DNA from: Abyssibacter sp036156195
Lineage (GTDB): Bacteria > Pseudomonadota > Gammaproteobacteria > Nevskiales > OUC007
NCBI GenBank assembly: GCA_036156195.1
Contig: JAYZUZ010000007.1
Span: 1 to 64,000 of the forward strand
Direction: 5' to 3'
DNA length: 64,000 nt
Within the stretch, counting starts at the first letter, position 1; every line of letters starts with the position of its first letter. This document shows positions 33,825 to 42,203 of the stretch, one piece after another. The notes beneath the pieces were generated by a model that saw only the letters and a list, made by a program, of their open reading frames with translations, searched no databases and had not been told where the DNA came from. A program made the translations under genes and the position numbers.

Positions 33825-34727
33825 CTAGTGACCCGGCTGCTCCTCACGCGCCAACGCATCCCAAAGCCCATTGGCCTCAGGGTCATCGGCCGGGGCCGTT
33901 TCGACCTCTAGCTCGGCGTTGATGTCCGTTGACTCCAGCACAGGCAGGCCGCCGTCTTCGGACAACATATCCTGGCGGTAGGCCACGATGATCTCGACGC
34001 GCCGGTTCCGCGCCCGCTGCTCCCGCGTGCTGTTATCCACCAGCGGGCGGGACGAGCCAAATCCGCTAACGATGAGCTGTGAATCGCGAATCGAGCCGAC
34101 CTCCAGCACCCGCTCGGCCACCGACACGGCCCGAGCGGCGGACAAATCCCAGTTCGATGAGAACCCGCCTCCGCCCCGCAACGGAATGTTATCCGTGTGA
34201 CCCGCCACGGTAACCTGTTGGGATTCTGCATCGATCAGACCAACCACGCGGCGAATCAACTCCGTCGCGCCGCTGACCAGCCGCGCGCTGCCCGACGGAA
34301 AGGACACATGTTCGGGGAACCGCACGATCACCTGGTCGCGATTGCGTTCAAGAATGACGCGTCCGGCTTCGATGTCTTCCTTCAGCCCTTCCTTGAGCTT
34401 CTTGTAGAGATCCTCACCTGCCGTGGTGGAGACCACTTTTTCGACGGTCCGGACTTGCTGTGTCGGCATGGAATTATGTCCGGTGCCCGACACAATACCG
34501 GCCTCCAGGCCTTTCTGCGATTCGTCGCGGGGCGTAATGAACTGAACGCCGCCGAAGGCCTGGCGCAGTGACCCGATCACCGACTCGTACTTCGCCTCGT
34601 CCATCTTGGCCTGGGCGAACAACAGGACAAAAAAGCACATCATCAGCGACATCATGTCGGCGAAGGTCGCCATCCACAGCGGAACTTCTGCGCCCTTGGC
34701 CTGCTTTTTCTTGGGTTTCTCAAACAT
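33825..34727 (-). CDS. pomB: Flagellar stator protein MotB/PomB
   Basis: 300 residues. One membrane span near the N-terminus (about 17-38) contains the ion-binding Asp D24 in WMATFADMMSLMMCFFVLLF, closely matching PomB of Na+-driven motors (D24) more than E. coli MotB (D32). The plug and linker follow. The OmpA-like peptidoglycan-binding domain (about 150-265) has VTVAGHTDNIPL and RNRRVEIIV. With PomA it forms the 5:2 stator unit anchored to peptidoglycan. A Na+ preference is inferred from similarity. Confidence 0.92.
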   Translation of the reverse strand: MFEKPKKKQAKGAEVPLWMATFADMMSLMMCFFVLLFAQAKMDEAKYESVIGSLRQAFGGVQFITPRDESQKGLEAGIVSGTGHNSMPTQQVRTVEKVVSTTAGEDLYKKLKEGLKEDIEAGRVILERNRDQVIVRFPEHVSFPSGSARLVSGATELIRRVVGLIDAESQQVTVAGHTDNIPLRGGGGFSSNWDLSAARAVSVAERVLEVGSIRDSQLIVSGFGSSRPLVDNSTREQRARNRRVEIIVAYRQDMLSEDGGLPVLESTDINAELEVETAPADDPEANGLWDALAREEQPGH

Positions 34728-34759
34728 GGTGTTGCCGCCTGGGGCTCAGACCAGGGCGG

Positions 34760-35551
34760 TCAGGCCGCCGCAGGCTCGCCTTCCGCGTCATCATTGGCCG
34801 CCTTGGCGCCCTTGCCCTCAGGCAGGCAGGCTTTCAGGCACTGCTCCAGCAGCCGCGGACTGGTGCCCTCGCGAATACCGACCACCGATTCAACAATCAG
34901 TTGGCGAGTGTCCATTTCCTGCTCGGCGCGCATGGCAAGCTTGTCCGCTATGGGCAGGAAGAACATGTTCGAGAGCATGGCGCCGTACAGCGTGGTGAGC
35001 AGAGAAACCGCCATGGCGGGGCCGATGCCCGCCGGGTCGGACAGCGTGGCCATCATCTGCACCAGGCCGACCAGCGTACCGATCATCCCAAAGGCCGGCG
35101 CGGCGTCGCCCATGGCGCGAAACACCTTTTCGCCCATCTCGGCGCGTTTGATCGACGCAGAGATTTCCTTGCCGAGCAGTTCTTTGATGAAGTCGGCATC
35201 GTGACCATCGACGCACATCTGAATACCCTTGCCCAGCAGCGGATCGGGCACCTCGGCCTCTTCCAGCGCGAGCATGCCCTTCTTCCGCGCCAGGTCAGCC
35301 ATCTCCTTGACCGTGTCGATGAGCTGATACGGGTCCGCTCCTTTGTAGGAAAAGGCGGTCTTGGTCGCCGTCCCGAAGGCGCCAAAGCAATCGCTCATGG
35401 GAAAGCGGATCAAGGTGCCGCAGAACGCGCCGCCAATCACGATCAGCAATCCGGGCACATTGATGAACGGGGCCAGACCGGCCCCCATGGCCATTGAGCC
35501 AATGATGAGAGCCAGTCCGACGATCAGACCGATAAGGGTCGCGAGATCCAT
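34760..35551 (-). CDS. pomA: Flagellar stator protein MotA/PomA
   Basis: 263 residues. Starts MDLATLIGLIVGLALI as in PomA. Four membrane spans with a large cytoplasmic loop. The torque-generating charged residues lie in that loop (LARKKGMLALEE, GKEISASIKRAEMGEKVF). The TM3 segment GDAAPAFGMIGTLVGLVQMM is strongly conserved, with the family's Pro. It partners PomB, encoded 32 bases downstream. A good sigma-28 promoter lies 40 bases upstream, and no other flagellar genes are in the window. Confidence 0.93.
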   Translation of the reverse strand: MDLATLIGLIVGLALIIGSMAMGAGLAPFINVPGLLIVIGGAFCGTLIRFPMSDCFGAFGTATKTAFSYKGADPYQLIDTVKEMADLARKKGMLALEEAEVPDPLLGKGIQMCVDGHDADFIKELLGKEISASIKRAEMGEKVFRAMGDAAPAFGMIGTLVGLVQMMATLSDPAGIGPAMAVSLLTTLYGAMLSNMFFLPIADKLAMRAEQEMDTRQLIVESVVGIREGTSPRLLEQCLKACLPEGKGAKAANDDAEGEPAAA

Positions 35552-35591
35552 GAGTGCCGCCTATGTCGCGCTTTGTCCGGGGTGCAACTGT

Positions 35592-35618
35592 CTATCGGCG
35601 GCAGCCCGGGACTCTTGA
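35592..35618 (-). promoter_or_regulatory. Sigma-28 (FliA) promoter of pomAB
   Basis: On the minus strand TCAAGAGT (35618-35611) and GCCGATAG (35599-35592) are separated by 11 bases. This matches the sigma-28 consensus TAAAGTTT-N11-GCCGATAA, with 7/8 in the -10 and 5/8 in the -35. The pomA ATG follows 40 bases later. It indicates late flagellar class control. Confidence 0.85.
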
Positions 35619-35682
35619 ACCCGATTCCTGCGGTCGTCGCGCGCGTGTCAATGACGGGGTCCCGGAACGCACACTGGGCGGG

Positions 35683-36198
35683 CTAGGCTGGCTGCGGGGC
35701 ATCCAGCTCCAGCTGCCAGTAACCAACGTCGATCCAGCGATCGAACTTATAGCCGACGCGGCTAAACAAACCCGCCCGCCGAAAACCAAGCCGCTCGTGA
35801 AACGCAACGCTGGCAGGGTGTGGCAGCGCAATAACGCCCATGACCACCCGCATGTCTCGGGCGCGTAGCGCCTCGAACAAGTCACGATAAAGCTGCGTAC
35901 CCAGACCGCGTCCCCGGGCGGCCTCCCCGAGGTAGATGGCGGATTCGGCCACATGCCGGTATGCCGCCCGACTACGCCACAGTCCGCCATAGGCATAACC
36001 GAGCACACGTCCCTGCTGCTCGACCACCCGCCAGGGCAAGTCCTGGGCTTGCAGGGCCCGAATCCGTCCGGCCATGTCGTCTGCGGTCACCGGTGCCTCT
36101 TCAAAGGTGACCACCGTGTCCGTGATGAAGGGGTTATAAATGGCGGCCAGCGTGGCTGCATCCGCCTCGGTGGCATCGCGAAACAGCAGTTCGGACAT
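35683..36198 (-). CDS. Phosphinothricin-acetyltransferase-type GNAT
   Basis: 171 residues of the PAT/Bar/YncA branch of GNAT acetyltransferases: an N-terminal LFRDATEADAATLAAIYNPFI, TVVTFEEAPVTADDMAGRI, the acetyl-CoA loop ARGRGLGTQLYRDLF and the substrate region SVAFHERLGFRRAG. Homologues acetylate phosphinothricin, methionine sulfoximine or sulfone. A stress or antimetabolite detoxification role is inferred. Divergent from the glutathione transferase gene, with a dyad between them. Confidence 0.92.
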   Translation of the reverse strand: MSELLFRDATEADAATLAAIYNPFITDTVVTFEEAPVTADDMAGRIRALQAQDLPWRVVEQQGRVLGYAYGGLWRSRAAYRHVAESAIYLGEAARGRGLGTQLYRDLFEALRARDMRVVMGVIALPHPASVAFHERLGFRRAGLFSRVGYKFDRWIDVGYWQLELDAPQPA

Positions 36199-36220
36199 GT
36201 CATCGACCCGCGTCAGAGCG

Positions 36221-36246
36221 TACTGGGATTCAGGCCCGACCCAGTA
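36221..36246. promoter_or_regulatory. Inverted repeat between divergent acetyltransferase and GST genes
   Basis: TACTGGG (36221-36227) and CCCAGTA (36240-36246) form a perfect 7-bp inverted repeat around 12 bases, roughly central to the 128-base divergent gap. This could be a dimeric regulator site controlling both genes. No regulator gene is adjacent, so the assignment is tentative. Confidence 0.35.
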
Positions 36247-36326
36247 TGCCTTGTGGTGAACACGCCCGTGCGCCGATCGCCAAAGTCCGTTAGCGTCTCG
36301 CAGGCATTTGAGACGAAACCGGCAAC

Positions 36327-37346
36327 ATGGGCCTACTCATCGACGGTCAATGGCACGACCAGTGGTACGACACCGACCAGCATGGCGGACGGTTCAAGCG
36401 CCAGGAACAGGCGTTCCGTCACTGGGTCACGGCAGACGGCTCGCCCGGCCCCAGCGGGGACGGCGGCTTTGCTGCCGAGCCAGGGCGGTACCACCTGTAC
36501 GTGTCCTATGCCTGTCCCTGGGCGCACAGGACGCTGATCTTCCGGGCCCTCAAAGGCCTGGAGCGCCTCATCGATGTCTCGGTGGTCCACTGGCACATGG
36601 GGTCCGAGGGGTGGACCTTCGAACCCGGCGAGGGTGTCACAGGCGACAAGTTAATGGGCCATGCTCGACTTCAGGATGTTTATCGGGCCGCCGACCCGGG
36701 CATGACGGGCCGTGTGACGGTGCCGATTCTCTGGGACACCCAGCGCCAGACCATCGTCAACAATGAGTCTGCGGAAATCATCCGGATGTTCAACGCAGCC
36801 TTCGACGCGGTGGGTGCCACACCGGGCGATTATTACCCCTCCCACCGGCAGGACGACATCGACAGGCTGAACAAACGGATCTACGACACCGTGAACAACG
36901 GGGTCTACAAGGCCGGCTTTGCTTCGACCCAGGCGGCTTACGACGAAGCGGTGGTGCCATTGTTCGAGACGCTGGACTGGCTGGAGGCCCAGCTGGCCTC
37001 CCAACGCTTTCTGCTGGGCGATCAGCCCACGGAAGCCGACTGGCGTCTTTTCCCAACGCTGCTGCGCTTCGACACGGCCTACCACGGGCACTTCAAGTGC
37101 AACAGGCGACGCATCGTGGACTACCCCCACCTTTGGGCCTACACGCGTGATCTCTACCAGTGGCCCGGTATCGCATCGACCGTGAATCTGACGCATGTGG
37201 CGCGCCATTACTACGGCAGTCATCCGGCGGTTAATCCAACGGGTGTGGTGCCGATCGGGCCGGAACTCGACTTCGATGCGCCGCACGGCAGGGACGCGCT
37301 GGCGACCGCGAGCAGCCGCCACTCAGCAGAGGACTCAGCGGCCTGA
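36327..37346 (+). CDS. Glutathionyl-hydroquinone reductase (omega-like GST, YqjG/ECM4 family)
   Basis: 339 residues. The catalytic Cys is in YVSYACPWAHRTLIFRALKGL (about C63), characteristic of S-glutathionyl-(chloro)hydroquinone reductases. NNESAEIIRMFN binds glutathione. NNGVYKAGFASTQAAYDEAV and the C-terminal helical domain with RFDTAYHGHFKCNRRRIVDYP are family signatures. Reduces glutathionyl-hydroquinones using a second glutathione, in the cytoplasm; linked to quinone and aromatic detoxification. Confidence 0.94.
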   Translation: MGLLIDGQWHDQWYDTDQHGGRFKRQEQAFRHWVTADGSPGPSGDGGFAAEPGRYHLYVSYACPWAHRTLIFRALKGLERLIDVSVVHWHMGSEGWTFEPGEGVTGDKLMGHARLQDVYRAADPGMTGRVTVPILWDTQRQTIVNNESAEIIRMFNAAFDAVGATPGDYYPSHRQDDIDRLNKRIYDTVNNGVYKAGFASTQAAYDEAVVPLFETLDWLEAQLASQRFLLGDQPTEADWRLFPTLLRFDTAYHGHFKCNRRRIVDYPHLWAYTRDLYQWPGIASTVNLTHVARHYYGSHPAVNPTGVVPIGPELDFDAPHGRDALATASSRHSAEDSAA

Positions 37347-37359
37347 GTCCTCCGTCCGG

Positions 37360-37953
37360 CTACCACCCCCCGCGGGCGATATCAGGATTGTCAGACATGC
37401 CATGGATGATGGCCTGATCCTCGCCGGACTTGCGCGCCTCGGCCAGCGCCTCGTCAGCCTGGGTGACGAGCGTCTTGGAAAAATGATTCGCTGTCGGCAC
37501 GTAGCAGGCACCACCCACCGCGACCTCGACGGTGCTGCCGGCAAGCCCCGGCATGGGAATCCGGGCGTCCCGGACAGCAGCAATAATGGTGCCTGCGACA
37601 TGCCCGGCGCCATCGCGTGTGACATCGGCAAGAATTGCGCTGAACTCGCCCGCACGAATGTGGCCGGCGAAATCAGCCCGACGCCGCAGGGCGTCCGAGA
37701 CCACCTGCCCGACCGCGATCAGCGCGGCGTCGACCTCCTCAGCACGCTGTTTGCGGATCAGCGAAAACCGCCGGATGTTGATCAACAACAGGCACAGTGC
37801 GAGCTGGCGCTCGGTGCACCAAACCCACTGGCGCTCGAGGCGCTCCAGCAACAGTGCACGTCCGGCAAGACCTGTGGTGGGGTCGAAGCCCGCAAGCTCG
37901 ACAGCCGGGTCGACCGCTCTGCGCCAACGTTTGACCTGCGTGAGATTCTGCAA
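37360..37953 (-). CDS. Degenerate GGDEF-domain protein
   Basis: 197 residues from a TTG start at 37953, preceded by GAGG 7 bases upstream. The fold matches a GGDEF domain (FDPTTGLAGRALLLERLER at the start; VEVAVGGACYVPTANHFSKTLVTQADEALAEARK near the end). The active-site loop reads RAGEF instead of GGDEF/GGEEF, so the two glycines that bind GTP are largely lost. Diguanylate cyclase activity is unlikely; it may instead bind nucleotides or act as a partner. It follows the intact cyclase gene by 75 bases on the same strand. Confidence 0.85.
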   Translation of the reverse strand: MQNLTQVKRWRRAVDPAVELAGFDPTTGLAGRALLLERLERQWVWCTERQLALCLLLINIRRFSLIRKQRAEEVDAALIAVGQVVSDALRRRADFAGHIRAGEFSAILADVTRDGAGHVAGTIIAAVRDARIPMPGLAGSTVEVAVGGACYVPTANHFSKTLVTQADEALAEARKSGEDQAIIHGMSDNPDIARGGW

Positions 37954-38028
37954 GCACCGACCTCGTGAGGTGTCCGGCGGAGGCGCACAAGCATGCGCCC
38001 GGCGCCCGGGCTTGTCTACGGCGCCAGT

Positions 38029-39063
38029 CTAGGCGCTGGCGCTGCAGCCCTCAGCGTCGTCAACCCAGGCTGCGACGACACGGTTGCGCCCGCCTTTCTT
38101 GGCCCGGTACAAGGCCTGGTCGGCCTTTTCCATGTAGAACTCGGCGTCATTGCGCATGACTTCCTCGAAGCTGGTCACCGTCGCCACGCCGGCCGAAATC
38201 GACACCGGCGCGCCCTCCAGCGCCGGATGCGGAATCTCCATGTCCTGGACCGCCCGCCGCAGCTCATCCATGAGTGCTACAGCCGACTCCCCGGGCGTGT
38301 TGGGCAGTATGACGCCGAATTCTTCGCCGCCGTACCGGCAGACCAGATCGCCAGCGCGGCGTGTTCTCGACGCCAGCGCCTGGCCGATCTGACGCAGCAC
38401 CTGGTCGCCTTCAGCGTGGCCTGCCGTGTCATTGAACATCTTGAAATTGTCGACATCGATGATCGCGCAACTCAGCGGCAAGTGGTCCCGGTTGGCACGC
38501 CGCCATTCGTTCTGCATTTGTCGATCGAAATGTCGGCGGTTGTAGCAGCCAGTCAGCGGATCGCGAATCGACTCCGTTCGCAGCGAAAGAACATCCTCAA
38601 TGACACGCACGCCGTCATGAATGACACGCTGCTGCATCCTCGGGTAGGTGCGTGGCCGGTTGTGTGCGACGACGAGTACGCCGATCGTGGACTGCTGGAA
38701 CACCGTGAACACGGGATAAGCGGCCAGGGAACAAATCCGATGGGGCCCGTTGAACAATGCCGACGCGGCTTCGGTCTCGAGCGTAGCCAGATCGTGCACG
38801 CGTAGCGGCTTGCCTGAGCGGATGACCTCCCACTCGGGCGCGTCGGGCGTGGCCACCCCGGGCGGATTACAGCCCACACTGGCCACCGGCACCAGGTGGT
38901 CGGATGCCAGCATCGACAGCCATGCAAAATGCGATGCCGTGCCACCGGCCACCAGCGTAAGCACCCGCTCCAGCGTGTAATCGACTTCGTCAATGTTGAT
39001 GCCGTGGACATCGTTGACTTCTCGTCGCAGGTGCTCGCGCAGCGACTCGATGAGCTCAACCAT
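38029..39063 (-). CDS. GAF-GGDEF diguanylate cyclase
   Basis: 344 residues. An N-terminal GAF-like sensor domain (about 5-160), then a GGDEF domain. DPLTGCYNRRHFD starts it. The active loop RYGGEEFGVIL is intact, and the inhibitory I-site RxxD is present just upstream (RAGD). VSISAGVAT and ADQALYRAKKGGRNRV complete the domain. Makes c-di-GMP from two GTP and is feedback-inhibited through the I-site. No membrane span is seen. The GAF ligand is unknown. Confidence 0.94.
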   Translation of the reverse strand: MVELIESLREHLRREVNDVHGINIDEVDYTLERVLTLVAGGTASHFAWLSMLASDHLVPVASVGCNPPGVATPDAPEWEVIRSGKPLRVHDLATLETEAASALFNGPHRICSLAAYPVFTVFQQSTIGVLVVAHNRPRTYPRMQQRVIHDGVRVIEDVLSLRTESIRDPLTGCYNRRHFDRQMQNEWRRANRDHLPLSCAIIDVDNFKMFNDTAGHAEGDQVLRQIGQALASRTRRAGDLVCRYGGEEFGVILPNTPGESAVALMDELRRAVQDMEIPHPALEGAPVSISAGVATVTSFEEVMRNDAEFYMEKADQALYRAKKGGRNRVVAAWVDDAEGCSASA

Positions 39064-39196
39064 AGAGATTCCTCGTAGGCGTTTGTGCCGGTTCCATTCG
39101 GTCCGCCTGCTATTTTTTTTATCCGTGGAATGCGCGGCGTGCCGCCACCCACCTGCTCAGTGCGGATTAGCCTACAGGAGTTGTGCGGCGCGCAAA

Positions 39197-39208
39197 CGGT
39201 GTACACCG
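39197..39208. promoter_or_regulatory. 12-bp palindrome CGGTGTACACCG
   Basis: A perfect palindrome lies in the 166-base gap between the GPH transporter stop and the diguanylate cyclase start. It is about 133 bases upstream of the cyclase ATG, a position compatible with a dimeric regulator site. No -35/-10 pair could be matched next to it with confidence. Confidence 0.35.
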
Positions 39209-39229
39209 CTTGACGGTTCGACTTCGCGA

Positions 39230-40675
39230 CTAACGGCGTATTTGCCGTACGATCGCAGCGTGTTCAGCCCTGCGCAGCGGATAACGCCACAGAAACCAGA
39301 CTGACAAGGCGAACAGGCCGAGCATCAGCAGGGCCACCACGGCGCCCAATGATTCAGCTGCGGCCGCATCAACAGCCAGGCCTGCATGCTCACCACCGGG
39401 CGATGGCGCTGAGAGTCCTCCGGGGAATGCGATCAGGTCGAGCACCACGCCCGCGAGCAGCGTGCCCAGACCCGATGTGGCCTTGATCACAAAAGTCATG
39501 ACGGCTGCGAGCAGACCTTCGTGGCGCTGCCCGGTCTGCAACTCATTCTGGTCCGTGATGTCCGCAATCATCGACGCGCACAACATGCTGATCGAAATCA
39601 ACGCCACAAACAGCAAGCCCGTGTGCAGAAACAGGGCAATGGCGAGATCAGTCGAACCCCTGGGCGGCATCCAGCCCAGCATCGCGGCCAGAATCGGTGC
39701 CGGCCCGAACAGCAATGCGAATAGCGACAGACGGACGGCGGCATCGCGCTTGTCACTCTCCCGGCTCATCACCGGCGTGAGGGCAAAGGCCAGCAACAAA
39801 CCGATGTAAAGGCTCAGACTCAGGCCGCCGATCTGCGTGGAGCTCAGTCCCCAGTAGTACGTATTCACATAAAAACTGGTGGCATTGATGTACCCCCATC
39901 CGGCCGCAGAGCACAGGGCACCGGCAAACAGCATCCGGAATGCCTTGTTTGCGAAGACCGCGCGCACATCCTGCCGCAAGGTCTGCAGGCGCAGGGGCCG
40001 GTGCAGCATGCGCTGCTTCAGCGTGGGAATCAGCGAACGCGTCCCCCAGGTACAAAGCAGCACACCCAGCGTGGCAATGATCGCGCTGGTCGCACCGTAG
40101 CGGGCATACGCATCGGCAGACAGCCGACCATCCGCTCCGCTCGGTAACATCGCGAACAGGACGAAATAACCGTAGGTGGCAATCCCCAGCCCCGCCAGCC
40201 AGCCGAACAAAAACCGCAGCGCGACCAATTCGGTGCGCTCATCGTAGTGAGGCGTGATCTCCGGCAACATGGCGTTGCTCGGCACCGAGTAGCCGGTCAG
40301 GCTCAGCCGCACGAGAACGGAAAAACCTAGCAACCAGCCGAACAGTCCCCAGTTCCCCAGCCCGGCCGGCGGTGCGAACAAGGCCCAGAGACCCAGGCCA
40401 AACGGCAACGCCGATGCAAGCATGAAGGGGTGGCGACGCCCCCAGCGGCTGCGCAGACCATCGGACCAGGCACCTAACAGGGGATCGGAGACCGCATCGA
40501 CCAGCAGGGCAATGAGGATAGCCAGGCCGGCCAGACTGCCCGGCAGCCCCAGCACCTGGTTATAGAAGAACAGCAGAAAGACGCTAAAGGCTGTGTCCTT
40601 AATCCCCTCAGCCACAGAACCGATGCCGTAGAACAGGCGCAGGCGGCCCGAGACCATCGAAGGCTGATCGCTCAT
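39230..40675 (-). CDS. GPH-family (MelB-like) cation:sugar symporter
   Basis: 481 residues with about 12 spans. The N-terminus YGIGSVAEGIKDTAFSVFLLFFYNQVLGL and the TM2-3 loop DAVSDPLLGAWSDGLRSRWGRRHPFM are classic for glycoside-pentoside-hexuronide symporters (MelB conserved Asp residues in the D-x3-DP pattern). SLTGYSVPSNAMLPEITPHYDERTEL is another family motif. Imports a sugar or glycoside with Na+ or H+. No sugar-catabolic gene is adjacent, so the substrate is open. Confidence 0.9.
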   Translation of the reverse strand: MSDQPSMVSGRLRLFYGIGSVAEGIKDTAFSVFLLFFYNQVLGLPGSLAGLAILIALLVDAVSDPLLGAWSDGLRSRWGRRHPFMLASALPFGLGLWALFAPPAGLGNWGLFGWLLGFSVLVRLSLTGYSVPSNAMLPEITPHYDERTELVALRFLFGWLAGLGIATYGYFVLFAMLPSGADGRLSADAYARYGATSAIIATLGVLLCTWGTRSLIPTLKQRMLHRPLRLQTLRQDVRAVFANKAFRMLFAGALCSAAGWGYINATSFYVNTYYWGLSSTQIGGLSLSLYIGLLLAFALTPVMSRESDKRDAAVRLSLFALLFGPAPILAAMLGWMPPRGSTDLAIALFLHTGLLFVALISISMLCASMIADITDQNELQTGQRHEGLLAAVMTFVIKATSGLGTLLAGVVLDLIAFPGGLSAPSPGGEHAGLAVDAAAAESLGAVVALLMLGLFALSVWFLWRYPLRRAEHAAIVRQIRR

Positions 40676-40714
40676 GAGAGGCCGTCTGGTTAACGCAGAG
40701 GCATTGCCGACGTG

Positions 40715-42052
40715 CTACCGCACGATGCGATAGCAGGGCTGGTACTCGGCACCCGGCAGGCGCATGCGACGCTGCTCGACAAAGCTGCGCAGCAGAGCAT
40801 CCAACTCGCCGGCGATGGCCGGCTCCCCGCGCAGTTCGAACGGCCCGTGTTCGGCCACCGCCTGGATACCCGCAGGTTTGACGTTGCCCGCCACAATGCC
40901 TGAAAAGGCTCGGCGCAGATTCGCCGCGAGATCGCTGCTGGACTGGTCGCGATGCAGACTCAGCCCCGCCATGGCCTCGTGCGTCGGGGCAAAAGGTGTC
41001 TGGAACTGCGCGTCAATTCGCAATTTCCAGTTGAACCCAAAGGCGTCCCGTGCCTGTTCCCGCCAGTCGAACACCTGATTGGCGCCCTCACCCACAGCGC
41101 GGGCCACGGCGATGGGGTCATCGATCACGATGCGGTACAACCGCTGCGCCGCCTGACCCAGCGTGGCGCCGATGAACGCATGGAGCTGCTGAAAATACGG
41201 CCGGGCGGTAGACGGGCCGGTGAAAATCACGGGGAACGGCATGGCAGCGTTGTGGGAGTCCAGCAGAATGCCCAGCAGATGCAGGATCTCCTCCGCTGTC
41301 CCGACGCCCCCCGGGAACACGATGATGGCATGCCCCAGCCGGACAAAGGCCTCCAGCCGCTTTTCGATGTCCGGCAGGACAACCAGTTCGTTGACAATGG
41401 GATTGGGCGGCTCGGCCGCGATGATGCCGGGCTCGGTCACGCCCAGAAAACGCCCACTGCCCAGGCGCTGCTTCGCATGGCCGACAGCCGCGCCCTTCAT
41501 CGGCCCCTTCATCGCGCCGGGTCCACAGCCGGTGCACACATCCATGCCCCGCAAGCCCAGTGCGTGGCCGACTTCCTTGGTGTAATCGTATTCGTCACGC
41601 CCAATCGCGTGACCACCCCAACAGACCACCAGGGGCTCGCGCTCACCGGCATGAATGACGCCGGCGTTGCGCAGCAGTTCAAAGACACCGTCGGTAATCG
41701 ACGCCGGCGTATCCAGCTGGGGAATATTGGCCGCTGCCACCAGGTCGCGGAGCACACTGAACAGGTGCTCGCGAATCCCCTCGATGATCTCGCCATCCAC
41801 GAACGCCTGATCCGGCGCGTTCACCAGCTGCAGTCGAATGCCTCGCGGTTCCTCGCGTATGCGCACGTCGAAATTCGCGTAGCGCTCCATCACCGCAGCG
41901 GCATCGTCCAGCTCGCTGCCAATGTTGAGCACAGCCAGGGCACAGGCCCGGAACTGGTCGTGCAAACCACCTGCTTCGGTGGATGACAGCGCGGCAACCT
42001 CGCGCCGCGACAAAAGCCTCAGGCGGCCCCGGGGGCCGATATCTGCGTCCAT
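40715..42052 (-). CDS. ppnN: Pyrimidine/purine nucleotide 5'-monophosphate nucleosidase PpnN
   Basis: 445 residues, the usual length (E. coli 454). Three-part architecture: N-terminal DUF4478, a central Rossmann LOG domain (about 145-330) and a C-terminal DUF3412. The catalytic LOG motif is FPGGVGTAEEI. Ahead of it, VCTGCGPGAMKGPMKGAAVGHAKQR is the nucleotide-binding segment. Splits nucleoside monophosphates to base and ribose 5-phosphate and is regulated by (p)ppGpp in E. coli. Confidence 0.95.
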   Translation of the reverse strand: MDADIGPRGRLRLLSRREVAALSSTEAGGLHDQFRACALAVLNIGSELDDAAAVMERYANFDVRIREEPRGIRLQLVNAPDQAFVDGEIIEGIREHLFSVLRDLVAAANIPQLDTPASITDGVFELLRNAGVIHAGEREPLVVCWGGHAIGRDEYDYTKEVGHALGLRGMDVCTGCGPGAMKGPMKGAAVGHAKQRLGSGRFLGVTEPGIIAAEPPNPIVNELVVLPDIEKRLEAFVRLGHAIIVFPGGVGTAEEILHLLGILLDSHNAAMPFPVIFTGPSTARPYFQQLHAFIGATLGQAAQRLYRIVIDDPIAVARAVGEGANQVFDWREQARDAFGFNWKLRIDAQFQTPFAPTHEAMAGLSLHRDQSSSDLAANLRRAFSGIVAGNVKPAGIQAVAEHGPFELRGEPAIAGELDALLRSFVEQRRMRLPGAEYQPCYRIVR

Positions 42053-42158
42053 CGTCTCGCTCGTCTCACGTCTGTTCCGCTAACCGCCACCAGGGCAGGT
42101 CTGCGGCTGGGTACGCGTCGACCACCCGGTACCCGCGTATCTGACGTCGATTGAATCA

Positions 42159-42194
42159 CAGCCGCGGGCCGGCGTCTCTGCCTGCCCGCGGCTG
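42159..42194 (-). terminator. Stem-loop after the zinc alcohol dehydrogenase gene
   Basis: A perfect 11-bp stem, CAGCCGCGGGC (42159-42169) with GCCCGCGGCTG (42184-42194), and a 14-base loop lie 10 bases after the dehydrogenase stop on the minus strand. Only a short T-containing stretch follows, so it may be a weak or Rho-assisted terminator before ppnN. Confidence 0.45.
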
Positions 42195-42203
42195 GAGCAG
42201 TGG

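Noticed and set aside
39112..39120. T tract as a plus-strand terminator
   Set aside because: No stem precedes it and no plus-strand gene ends here.
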